Shown: piece after piece, positions 54,442 through 62,980 of the stretch
Layout of the letters: each line of letters starts with the position of its first letter
Numbering within the stretch: the first letter of the stretch is position 1
Assembly (NCBI GenBank): GCA_965199765.1
Contig: CBDATC010000002.1
Span: 930,001-994,000 of the forward strand
DNA: 64,000 nt
Direction: 5' to 3'
From: JAPOXR01 sp965199765
Lineage (GTDB): Bacteria; Pseudomonadota; Alphaproteobacteria; Rhodobacterales; Rhodobacteraceae
Notes under the pieces: generated by a model
The model's input: the letters and a program-made list of their open reading frames with translations, nothing else
Told to the model about the DNA's origin: nothing
The model's database searches: none
Made by a program: the position numbers and the translations under genes

Positions 54442-56139
54442 ATGATGGTCATCCCGAACTCCATGTCTGGCGCGGAAGCCATGGTAAGAATGCTGGAAGC
54501 GCACGGAGTGCGCCATATCTTCGGGCTTTGTGGCGATACGACGTTACCATTCTACGACGCGCTCTATGGGCTGGACCATGGAATCGAGCACATACTCACC
54601 CGTGATGAACGATCAGCGGCTTATATGGCGGACGGCTATGCTCGGGTAACAAACAGGGTCGGTGTGTGCGAAGGCCCCTCCGGCGGCGGAGCGACCTACA
54701 TTCTCCCAGGACTGGTGGAAGCAAACGAAAGCTCGATCCCGATACTTGCAATAACGTCTGATGTGGGGACGCGATCCAGAGGGCATTACCCGCTGACTGA
54801 GCTCGATCAAGATCGGCTGATGCGACCACTGACCAAATTCAATGCCGTCATTCAGCATGCCGACACTATCCCGGACATGGTTCGGACAGCGTTTCGTAAA
54901 ATGACCACCGGACGTCCCGGCTCGGCGCATTTAGGATTTCCAATTGATGTGCAGCGCGGCGAATCCAACTCCGAGGAAATTTGGGCTGATCCAGCGTTGA
55001 CACAATTCCCGGCTTTGCGGGCAGGCCCGGATCTGGATGCAGTTGAGGCGGTCTTGGATGCCGTCTTGTCGGCACGGTTCCCTGTTATCATTTGCGGCGG
55101 CGGTATCGTCCTTTCCTCCGCGGAAGCCGAATTGATCAAATTCGCTGAATTTTTGGACATTGCCGTAGCCACCACCATTTCTGGACAGGGTTCGATCCCA
55201 GAGACCCATCCGAACGCCGTTGGTGTTGTCGGTTCCAACGGTGGGGTGTCGCATACCCGTGAAGTCGTCCAATCGGCGGATTTGATCTTGTTTGTTGGAT
55301 GCCGGGCAGGTTCCGTAACGACGGAACTATGGCGTTTTCCGAACAAGTCCACGCGAATCGTCCATATCGATTCTGATCCTGAAGTCATTGGAGCCTCGTA
55401 CCGGACAGAAGCGGCCATTGTTGGAGATGCAAAACTTTCGCTCTCTGCGCTGAACAAAGAGTTATCGGGCAGACATTCGCCGCCGAAATTCGGAGCGGCA
55501 CGGACTATTGCTCCAATCAAGGCTCAGAAGTGGCAGGTTTTCCGAAACAGAGCAGCCAAGAAGGATGTCCCGATCCGCCCGGAAGCGGTGATCGCGGGTC
55601 TGCAATCAGTCTTGGATGAGGACGCGATTATTGTCGCCGATCCAGGCACCCCGTGCCCCTACGTCTCCGCCTATTACGAAATCCGGCGGACCGGACGCTC
55701 CCTTATAACGAACCGAGCCCATGGAGCATTGGGATATGCCTTGTCCGCCGCGGTCGGAGCTGCCATCGGGGCACCCGAAAGGAAGACGGTCGCCTTGATG
55801 GGCGATGGCAGCTTCGGTTTTACCTGCGGTGAACTCGAAACCGTTGTCCGTCTGAATCTGCCGATAACATTCATTGTCTTTTCAAATTCGGTATATGGTT
55901 GGATCAAAGCCGGTCAGAAGCACAGTTTCGAGGAGCGGTATTTCTCAGTTGATTTCAGCCGCACCGATCACCGAGCAGTAGCGGAAGCATTCGGTGTCCG
56001 CGCTTGGCGAGTCAGCGATCCTGTAGACCTTGATACCGTCCTGAGGTGTGCATGCGACCATCCCGGCCCGACTTTGATCGATGTGATCAGCCAGCCTTTG
56101 CAGGAGGCAACCGCGCCGGTGAGCGAGTGGATCGCCTGA
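54442..56139 (+). CDS. Thiamine-diphosphate-dependent enzyme, acetolactate synthase-like
   Basis: 565 residues from the ATG at 54442; the open frame extends upstream into pcaB. The cofactor-activating Glu is in TRDERSAAYMADGYAR at about residue 53. The ThDP/Mg site is MGDGSFGFTCGELETVVRLN, followed by FIVFSNSVYGWIKAGQ. A central FAD/nucleotide-like domain is present. This group includes acetolactate synthase, benzoylformate decarboxylase and related 2-oxoacid decarboxylases. Being inside the pca operon argues against an amino-acid biosynthetic role. Substrate unknown. Confidence 0.85.
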   Translation: MMVIPNSMSGAEAMVRMLEAHGVRHIFGLCGDTTLPFYDALYGLDHGIEHILTRDERSAAYMADGYARVTNRVGVCEGPSGGGATYILPGLVEANESSIPILAITSDVGTRSRGHYPLTELDQDRLMRPLTKFNAVIQHADTIPDMVRTAFRKMTTGRPGSAHLGFPIDVQRGESNSEEIWADPALTQFPALRAGPDLDAVEAVLDAVLSARFPVIICGGGIVLSSAEAELIKFAEFLDIAVATTISGQGSIPETHPNAVGVVGSNGGVSHTREVVQSADLILFVGCRAGSVTTELWRFPNKSTRIVHIDSDPEVIGASYRTEAAIVGDAKLSLSALNKELSGRHSPPKFGAARTIAPIKAQKWQVFRNRAAKKDVPIRPEAVIAGLQSVLDEDAIIVADPGTPCPYVSAYYEIRRTGRSLITNRAHGALGYALSAAVGAAIGAPERKTVALMGDGSFGFTCGELETVVRLNLPITFIVFSNSVYGWIKAGQKHSFEERYFSVDFSRTDHRAVAEAFGVRAWRVSDPVDLDTVLRCACDHPGPTLIDVISQPLQEATAPVSEWIA

Positions 56140-57258
56140 ATGAACAGACATTCCATTAATTCGTTCCGAGTTCACATCGTCAAAATTCCGACTAAAGCTG
56201 TTCATGCACATGGTATCGGAGACGTTGCAGCGATTAATTCGGTCCTCCTTGAACTCGGCACGAGATCTGGTTTCACCGGATGGGGCGAGGCGTCTCCCTG
56301 GCCAGCATTCTCCGGCACTGTCGAGGGCGCGGCGATGGCGCTGCATAAACATCTGAGACAAGTCACCGAACACGCTGATCCGGTTCAGACTGAATGTATC
56401 ATGCGGCGAGCGGAAACCATGCTCGTTGGCCATGCTGAAGCTAAGGCCGCTTTGGAGAGCGCGCTTCTTGATCTCACCGGGAAAATCACCGCTCTTCCGG
56501 TCGCGGAACTTCTCGGTGGCCGCCATCGCGATAAGATCCCTTTAAGTTTCTCGGTCGCAAATCCCGAGTTCGAAAAAGACCTTGACCAACTGGAGTTTCT
56601 CTGGGAACACGGGGTTCGTCTATTCAAGATCAAGACAGGTTTCTCAGACCACGCTTTTGACTTGATGCGACTGGAAAAGCTGCGCAACCGCTACGGCGAA
56701 AAAGCGCGGCTACGGGTTGATTACAATCAAGGTCTTCCCGCTTTTGACGCGATCAGGCGGATTCGCGACCTCGAAGCATTTCGGCCCGACTTTGTTGAAC
56801 AACCAGTGAAAAGACACGAAAAGGAAGCGCTTGCCGCGATCACACGAACTGTTGATGTGCCAATCATGGCCGATGAAGCTGTGTTCAATCCGGGAGAGGC
56901 TCTACAGGCAGCGACATCTCGGATCGCCGACATATTTTCGCTCAAAATCATGAAGTCCGGCGGAATCCGCAGAGCGCTTGAGGTTGCTGCGATCGCCCGC
57001 GCCTCTGGCATCGCCGTCTATGGCGGCTGCATGTTTGAAACCTCTGTAGCGCATTTGGCTGGTGCGCATCTGATGGCAGCGGTGCCTGATTTGGAACTTG
57101 GCTGTGAATTCTACCAATCAACCTATTTTGCAGAAACCGACATCGCCGCTGACCCTTTTCCAGTGCACAACGGCTTTGTGCACGTTCCTAGAAAAACTGG
57201 ATTGGGATTCGAACCGAATCCAGTCAAATTAGCTGAATGCTGTGTGGAATCGATGTAA
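56140..57258 (+). CDS. Mandelate racemase/muconate lactonizing-family enzyme, MLE subgroup
   Basis: 372-residue enolase-superfamily enzyme. The KxK base motif is RLFKIKTGF at about residue 165. Metal ligands are Asp in RVDYNQG, Glu in DFVEQPVK and Asp in IMADEAVF; the opposing Lys is in FSLKIMKSGGIRRA near 268. That Lys places it in the muconate cycloisomerase subgroup (cycloisomerases, dipeptide epimerases, OSBS), not with mandelate racemases, which use His. It begins directly at the end of the ThDP gene. A lactonizing step is possible. Confidence 0.85.
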   Translation: MNRHSINSFRVHIVKIPTKAVHAHGIGDVAAINSVLLELGTRSGFTGWGEASPWPAFSGTVEGAAMALHKHLRQVTEHADPVQTECIMRRAETMLVGHAEAKAALESALLDLTGKITALPVAELLGGRHRDKIPLSFSVANPEFEKDLDQLEFLWEHGVRLFKIKTGFSDHAFDLMRLEKLRNRYGEKARLRVDYNQGLPAFDAIRRIRDLEAFRPDFVEQPVKRHEKEALAAITRTVDVPIMADEAVFNPGEALQAATSRIADIFSLKIMKSGGIRRALEVAAIARASGIAVYGGCMFETSVAHLAGAHLMAAVPDLELGCEFYQSTYFAETDIAADPFPVHNGFVHVPRKTGLGFEPNPVKLAECCVESM

Positions 57259-57487
57259 TTCGCAGTTTCCGAAAGGTCCCTGAAAGCAGCAAGAGCAACA
57301 CATCACTCAAGTTCTGACTTGCTGTCTATCAGCTGGTCATTCAACTCATGCCAACACGACCGCACACAAATCAAGTCAATCCCGTCTCTGTGGAATATCT
57401 GCGAGGCAGAAAAGACGCCATGTTGTGGTATTCTTATTTTTGTGTGCAAGCGTTCCTTGATCGGCGACAGAAAGGAAAGAAATTTCA

Positions 57488-58333
57488 ATGGCAATGACAA
57501 AGCAAGAGTGCTCCGCTGGCATGTCTGTTAGAGCCAAAATTGGCGACACGTTATTCCACGGTACGGTGACGGCATGTCACCCTAAACGAGCAGTGGTGGA
57601 GATTGAGAATCGAGAAGCCTGGAGGATTCCGTACAGTTTGCTTAGCCGGTCCGACCAGACTGAATTCAGTAACAAAAGATGGGATTCAATTTGTCCCATC
57701 GGCTCCACCGTCGCCTTTTGCCCAGAAAACGACTTAAGAATTGTGGGACATGTAATTGAACTCACCGCGGAAGCTGCGCGCATCAGAAGCACCGACGCAG
57801 CTTGGACTGTTGCCTATAACCGGCTTGAGGTTCTTGAGTCCCCTCAGATTTCATGGCCGCTTAGCGAAGTCCTTGAGCGTGGACGGCAATTGCTCCGAAG
57901 GCATGATTTGAATGATTGGTGGTTCGGATTCGACTTTTCTCGATCGCGCGCTGGCGTTTGCCACCACAGCGACAAGAAGATTCTGTTATCCGTGTCATTT
58001 TGTCACAAAGCATCAAGAGGGGAAATCGAGGATACTATCTTGCATGAAATCGCCCATGCATTGGTTGGACCTGGACATAATCACAACGACGTGTGGCAGG
58101 CGAAAGCAAATGAAATCGGCTGTTCCGCGCAACGATGCCATACTGTTACACACACACCAAGTCGTTGGTTTGGCACTTGCCCCTGCGGAAACCAGTGGAC
58201 TCGACAAAAATTAACTCGAAGAACTCGTGAAGGAATTTGCATCCGCTGTAACGGAAAGATTTCTTGGCAGAGAAGTGATGGGTCGATAAAAGGATTTGTT
58301 GACAGCCGTGCAACGGATAGGGTGCCATCCTAA
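57488..58333 (+). CDS. SprT-like zinc metalloprotease-family protein with N-terminal extension
   Basis: 281 residues. The metalloprotease motif is ILHEIAHALVGPGHNHNDVW at about residues 190-209 (HExxH plus a third His). A zinc ribbon follows: CPCGNQW and CIRCNGK. This is the SprT/Spartan-like domain. The N-terminal 110 residues are extra and repeat a small-barrel pattern (AKIGDTLFHGTVTACHPKRA and GSTVAFCPENDLRIVGHVIE). ATG at 57488, preceded by AAGGAAAG. Stand-alone gene; a role in DNA-protein crosslink or protein turnover is known for relatives but not shown here. Confidence 0.75.
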   Translation: MAMTKQECSAGMSVRAKIGDTLFHGTVTACHPKRAVVEIENREAWRIPYSLLSRSDQTEFSNKRWDSICPIGSTVAFCPENDLRIVGHVIELTAEAARIRSTDAAWTVAYNRLEVLESPQISWPLSEVLERGRQLLRRHDLNDWWFGFDFSRSRAGVCHHSDKKILLSVSFCHKASRGEIEDTILHEIAHALVGPGHNHNDVWQAKANEIGCSAQRCHTVTHTPSRWFGTCPCGNQWTRQKLTRRTREGICIRCNGKISWQRSDGSIKGFVDSRATDRVPS

Positions 58334-58489
58334 GGATATATTAAGAACCTGTCGTCAGTTGATCGAAACCTCTTTGTCGCTTGGTGCTTAGCCAAAACCA
58401 GAACGGAGACCACAAGCGGAATCAATTAGGCTTGCATGCCCGATCTCAGAGCTACACCGGTCGAGTTCATAATCTTTCACACTTTCAGT

Positions 58490-58600
58490 CATGCGACGGC
58501 GGTTCCGTTATGTTGAAGGTTCATCCCGCGCAGCGGCTCCATGTCCATATACTTTCGCGTGCTCCACTGCGTGCCGGCGACATGTTTCGCAGCCCGTCCT
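58490..58600 (-). pseudogene. IS256-family transposase C-terminus, copy 3
   Basis: Read on the minus strand the region encodes KHVAGTQWSTRKYMDMEPLR followed by GMNLQHNGTAVA, the conserved C-terminus of IS256-family transposases. The frame is intact for this piece only. The bases beyond the stop still resemble the end of the other copies but are diverged. GC-rich DNA from 58600 to 58800 has no recognised gene and may belong to the same or another lost element. Confidence 0.7.
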
Positions 58601-58807
58601 CCTCCCGGACGGCCCGGTAGACGACTGGCGATGTGCAGCGGGGCGCAGACGTTCAAAGCGCGGGGCGCGTCTTTCCCGGCACCGCCGATCAAGGCAGCGG
58701 GATGCAGATTGGTTCCGGCGACGGCGATGCGCCAGCTGCGCAGCGACGGAATGTCAGTGGCGCTTTATTTTGACGCGTCGCATGGTTCATACCAGACTCG
58801 CACTTCC

Positions 58808-59743
58808 TTACCTTCGCACGCCGCCGGCACTGATGCCGATCGCTGCAAGAATAATCAATCCAGTGGTGAGATCACGATAAAATGGGTCAGCGTTTAAAAT
58901 ATTGAAACCGTTATTGATTAAGGCCAGCAGAAATACTCCTGCAACGCTTCGCCAAACCGCGCCCTGTCCGCCATAGATGCTGGTCCCTCCAAGTATGACA
59001 GCGGCAATTGCCTGCAACTCCATCCCGGTTCCAGCTGCCGCCTGCCCCATCGAAATGCGGGAAGTCGCAATAGCGGCCGCGAGTCCAGCTGCAAAACCTG
59101 CAATCGCGAATGTCGCGATCTTGATTCGATTTGTCCTGATTCCGGAAAGTATGGCTGCCTCTTCATTGCCGCCGACAGCAAAAACCCGTCGACCGAAGGT
59201 TGTTCTGGTCAAAACAAATGTCAGAATCAACGCGAACGCGACCATGATCCAGACAGCGATGAACACTCCCCCCAGCTTTCCCCGGCCGAGCCAAATAAAC
59301 TCATCCATACGCACTGGAATCAGCCTGCCGTCGGAAACCACGATGGCAATTCCCTTGAAAATCAGGCTTGTCGCAATGGTGGCAAGAAACGAATGCACAT
59401 TCAACAAGGTGATCGCCAATCCATTCAACGTGCCGAGGCATAAGCCGACAAGCGGAGCCATGAACAATCCAAAATAAGGATCTATGCTGAGGGAAAGAAA
59501 CGCGGAAGCAACAGAACCCATGGCGAAGATCGCCCCAACCGAGAGATCGAATCCTCCGGCAATGATCACCAGAGTCATGGCCGCCGCCATGATCGCAAGA
59601 GGTGCGTTCTGATTGAGTATATTGAGCAGGTTTCGAAAGGTGAAAAAGCTATCGGACAGCAGACTCAACGCAATCATCAAACAGGCGATGAGGACCACCA
59701 CAGCATAATCCTGCAGAAACTGACCTAGCCTGAAATTCTTCAT
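58808..59743 (-). CDS. Ribose-type sugar ABC transporter permease
   Basis: 311 residues, RbsC/XylH family, with eight or more helices. The N-terminus reads DYAVVVLIACLMIALSLLSD and the signature stretch is ITLLNVHSFLATIATSLIFKG at about residues 112-132. Its start overlaps the ATPase stop by 4 bases. It probably works with a binding protein encoded elsewhere. Association with hydantoinase genes suggests a cyclic-imide or related substrate. Confidence 0.9.
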   Translation of the reverse strand: MKNFRLGQFLQDYAVVVLIACLMIALSLLSDSFFTFRNLLNILNQNAPLAIMAAAMTLVIIAGGFDLSVGAIFAMGSVASAFLSLSIDPYFGLFMAPLVGLCLGTLNGLAITLLNVHSFLATIATSLIFKGIAIVVSDGRLIPVRMDEFIWLGRGKLGGVFIAVWIMVAFALILTFVLTRTTFGRRVFAVGGNEEAAILSGIRTNRIKIATFAIAGFAAGLAAAIATSRISMGQAAAGTGMELQAIAAVILGGTSIYGGQGAVWRSVAGVFLLALINNGFNILNADPFYRDLTTGLIILAAIGISAGGVRR

Positions 59744-61299
59744 GTCGTCCGTTCTGTTGCTGACTGCAGCTGAAACAACGCCGATAGCACCGATGCTTCG
59801 TCATGTTCATTTGGATCGATTTCTTCGGTAACTTGCCCGCGATCCACCAAATATGCGCGGTGGGCCAGTCCTAAAACTTCGCCGATCTCGCTGGATATCA
59901 GCAAAAATGCGGTTCCGTCAGCTGCCAGTTCGGCAATCGCTTGATGAATGCGTTCGCGTGCTCCGACATCGACGCCTCGGCTCGGTTCGTCCAAAATGAC
60001 AATGCGCGGTTTCTCGGCAAGCCACTTTCCAAACAAGACCTTTTGCTGATTTCCGCCTGAATAGCGAGCCACATCGCCATCCGGATCGGCCGGACGAATG
60101 CGCAAGAAGTCGATAAGTTCATTGGTTCTGCGTCTCTCCGAGCCCGAACGAACCACACTGGCTTTGGAGAATCGTTCAAGCCATGGCAGCGTTATATTGT
60201 TGTTAACCTTCATGGTCAGGATCAAACCTTGGCCGCGTCGGTCTTCCGGAACCATCACGATGCCTCGCCGCGCTGAATCCGCCACCGTCCGGCGCTGGTA
60301 AAGCGCGCCCTCGATCCGCACTTCTCCAGAAACAGCTGGATCAGCACCGATAACCGCTCGAACAATTTCAGTTCGACCACTGCCGACAAGGCCGATCAGC
60401 CCCACAATTTCACCGGGACATACACTGAAACTAGCGCCGTTCGCTCCAGCACTGCTGTGAATGTCTCTGGCAACAAGAATCGGAGGCTGCGATTCCGGCG
60501 CGACCTTCTCTGGAAACGGTGTTTCAGTCTTATCCTGCCCCAGCATAGCAGAAACCAGACTTCCGCGGCTCTCTTCAGAGGTGGCTTGCGTTCTAACATG
60601 CCGACCGTCGCGCAGCACGGTAACCCGATCTGTCACTTCAAGAATATCTTCCAGAAAATGCGAAACATAGATGATCGTCCGGCCTTCGTCACGCAGCGCG
60701 CGCATGGAATCATGCAACTGACGGACTTCGTCTTTCGACAATGATGAAGTCGGTTCGTCCATAACGATGACCCATGCGTTGCGGGCAAGCGCCCTCAAAA
60801 TCTCAATTTTCTGCTGATCTGCTATGGATAAGTCGGAAACCAGAGCATCGGGATTGAGCGAAAACCCGCTCTTTGCCAGCAAGGAATCGAGTCGTTGGGA
60901 TTCATCCATTCGGAGAATCCCCATGACATCATTCTCAAGTCCAAGAAACACGTTCTCTGCGATTGTCATTTTCGGGACCAGCTGGAGTTCTTGGTGCATG
61001 ATGGCGACGCCGCGGGAAAGAGCAGTCGGAGGATCCCACTTCGCAAGTTGCTGACCGAATGCGAAGAGATGTCCGGAACTAGCAGGGCAATAGCCACCGA
61101 TGACCTTGCCAAGGGTGGATTTTCCTGCGCCGTTCTCGCCAATCAGACCGTGAATCTCGCCTGGCAGAATATCAAGTGTGATATTCTGAAGCACTGGAAT
61201 TCCGCCGAATGCAACACTGATCGCCTCGGTCCGGATCGCAGCAACATCATGATTACCGGAATTTGTCCGGTCAGTATCTTGGTTTTGATTTCGAAGCAT
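59740..61299 (-). CDS. Sugar-type ABC transporter ATPase (two-domain)
   Basis: 519 residues, RbsA/MglA type, with two ABC modules. The first has Walker A GENGAGKSTLGK at about residue 54. The second has the degenerate GLVGSGRTEIVR near 305 and the signature YSGGNQQKVLFGKWL near 415, with Walker B IVILDEPSRGVDVGARE. The ATG at 61299 overlaps the hydantoinase B end by 29 bases. Confidence 0.92.
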   Translation of the reverse strand: MLRNQNQDTDRTNSGNHDVAAIRTEAISVAFGGIPVLQNITLDILPGEIHGLIGENGAGKSTLGKVIGGYCPASSGHLFAFGQQLAKWDPPTALSRGVAIMHQELQLVPKMTIAENVFLGLENDVMGILRMDESQRLDSLLAKSGFSLNPDALVSDLSIADQQKIEILRALARNAWVIVMDEPTSSLSKDEVRQLHDSMRALRDEGRTIIYVSHFLEDILEVTDRVTVLRDGRHVRTQATSEESRGSLVSAMLGQDKTETPFPEKVAPESQPPILVARDIHSSAGANGASFSVCPGEIVGLIGLVGSGRTEIVRAVIGADPAVSGEVRIEGALYQRRTVADSARRGIVMVPEDRRGQGLILTMKVNNNITLPWLERFSKASVVRSGSERRRTNELIDFLRIRPADPDGDVARYSGGNQQKVLFGKWLAEKPRIVILDEPSRGVDVGARERIHQAIAELAADGTAFLLISSEIGEVLGLAHRAYLVDRGQVTEEIDPNEHDEASVLSALFQLQSATERTT

Positions 61300-62980
61300 C
61301 AATCTCCAGATCGGTCCCGATTCGAACCTGGTAGTCGCGCCAGGCTCCTTCTCGGCTCACGAACCCCTGCCGCACATCGGCCGCGACTTTTTCGAATGGC
61401 CGCTCAAATGGATCGCCATTGCCACCGCCGCCGCCCGTGAATGTCTCGACAACTGTGCCTTTCTCGAAACCTCGCGCCCGCATCTTCAGCGGTGATTCCT
61501 CGGTGCCGTCTGGCTGAATAATGCGGATTCTCGGTCCCTTTCCGTCTCCTCCGCCGTTTAAACCCCATGCCGGTGTTCGCGACCGCTCGAACCACAACGC
61601 ACAGTAGCAATCCTCAAGCAGTTTGTATCGTCGAACAACTCCGCAACCGCCGCGATGGCGACCAGGTCCGCCGGAGTCGCAGCGGATCGCAAATTCTTCC
61701 ACACGAACCGGAAATTTGGTTTCGTACACCTCAGCCGGAATATTTCTGAACCCGCCATTCACAAGATTGATGAGGGCGCTCTCACCGTCTCCATCGGCTC
61801 TGCCTCCCCAGCCTCCAGCTGTGGGTTCAATGGCCATCCACTGACCTCGACCCGGATCGACAGAAAAAAATGCCGCCACCATACTGTCGCCATAATGCGC
61901 CGCGGTAGACCTTTCCGGAATCGCCTCGGACATGCATGAGATGAACAGATCAGCCAAAAGACCAAGCCCGGTGAAATACCATTCGCAGGCAGCCGGTTCC
62001 TGTGCGTTGAACATACATTGATCCGGAATCCGAACTTCCATGGTCTCAAACGATCCGCCGGTGATTGCCCGTTCCGGATTGATCATTGTCTTGTATGCAA
62101 GTCGGAGCAAAGAAGCGGTCTGGGTTACTCCGCAATTGACTGAGCCTGACACCGGACCGGATGATCCGGCCAAATCCACGATTAACGACTCACCGTCGAT
62201 TATCAGCGTTAGAGCCACCTTTACCGGCTCCGTTCCTTTGCCATCATCATCAAGATAACCCTCCCGTGACCATTGGCCGTCCGGAATGGCTCGAATCGCC
62301 TCGCGATCCAGTCTACGGGCCTGTTCGAATATCTCTCTGCAGCAGGCTCGATAAGTCTCTGCGCCAATTCTGTCGAGAAGCCCTCCGAGTCGCCGTTCTC
62401 CGGTGCGGATCGCTGCAATCTGCGCACCAAGATCTCCGATGGATGCATCCGGCATTCGGGTATTGAGCCGCAGATGGTCGTACCATTCGCGAATCGGTTT
62501 TCCTTTTGCAACAATGCGAGTGGGGCCGAGGCGAAGGCCTTCTTGATAGATGTTCGTTGATTCCATGGTCGAACCCGGATCAATCGCACCAATGTCGTTC
62601 CAATGCGCTCTGGCTGCGCCGAACCCAATCAGATCTCCATGATGAAAGATCGGGCCGATGGCGGTTATGTCATGCAGATGCGTGCCCTGCAGATAACTGT
62701 CATTCATAATGAAGATATCACCTTCGGCGATGTCATATCCGTAGCGGTCCTTCACATGATGAACGCAGGCATCAATAGCTCCAATGAACAGCGGCACACC
62801 GGTGGATTGACCGAGCATGTTTCCATGCTCGTCCATCAGTGCCACGGCGCTATCCTTTCCTTCATAGATCACAGCGGAATGCGCAGACCTCCATAACGAG
62901 GCATTCATATCTTCAGCACAAGAAATCACGAAATTCCGAACAACTTCGGTTGTGATCGGATCGACTGTCGCTGTCATCAT
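61271..62980 (-). CDS. Hydantoinase B/oxoprolinase-family protein
   Basis: 569 residues. Typical stretches are TTEVVRNFVISCAEDMNASL at the start, GDIFIMNDSYLQGTHLHD near 88 and the C-terminal GGPGRHRGGCGVVRRY. Forms a complex with the A subunit to open hydantoin, 5-oxoproline or similar cyclic amides at ATP cost; some pairs carboxylate acetone-like ketones. The start overlaps the A gene stop by 4 bases. Confidence 0.9.
   Translation of the reverse strand: MMTATVDPITTEVVRNFVISCAEDMNASLWRSAHSAVIYEGKDSAVALMDEHGNMLGQSTGVPLFIGAIDACVHHVKDRYGYDIAEGDIFIMNDSYLQGTHLHDITAIGPIFHHGDLIGFGAARAHWNDIGAIDPGSTMESTNIYQEGLRLGPTRIVAKGKPIREWYDHLRLNTRMPDASIGDLGAQIAAIRTGERRLGGLLDRIGAETYRACCREIFEQARRLDREAIRAIPDGQWSREGYLDDDGKGTEPVKVALTLIIDGESLIVDLAGSSGPVSGSVNCGVTQTASLLRLAYKTMINPERAITGGSFETMEVRIPDQCMFNAQEPAACEWYFTGLGLLADLFISCMSEAIPERSTAAHYGDSMVAAFFSVDPGRGQWMAIEPTAGGWGGRADGDGESALINLVNGGFRNIPAEVYETKFPVRVEEFAIRCDSGGPGRHRGGCGVVRRYKLLEDCYCALWFERSRTPAWGLNGGGDGKGPRIRIIQPDGTEESPLKMRARGFEKGTVVETFTGGGGGNGDPFERPFEKVAADVRQGFVSREGAWRDYQVRIGTDLEIDASKSKPRY

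Noticed and set aside
58620..58807. GC-rich stretch after the IS256 fossil as a separate gene
   Set aside because: Open frames on both strands are short and of low complexity, and none matches a known protein; probably IS-derived.
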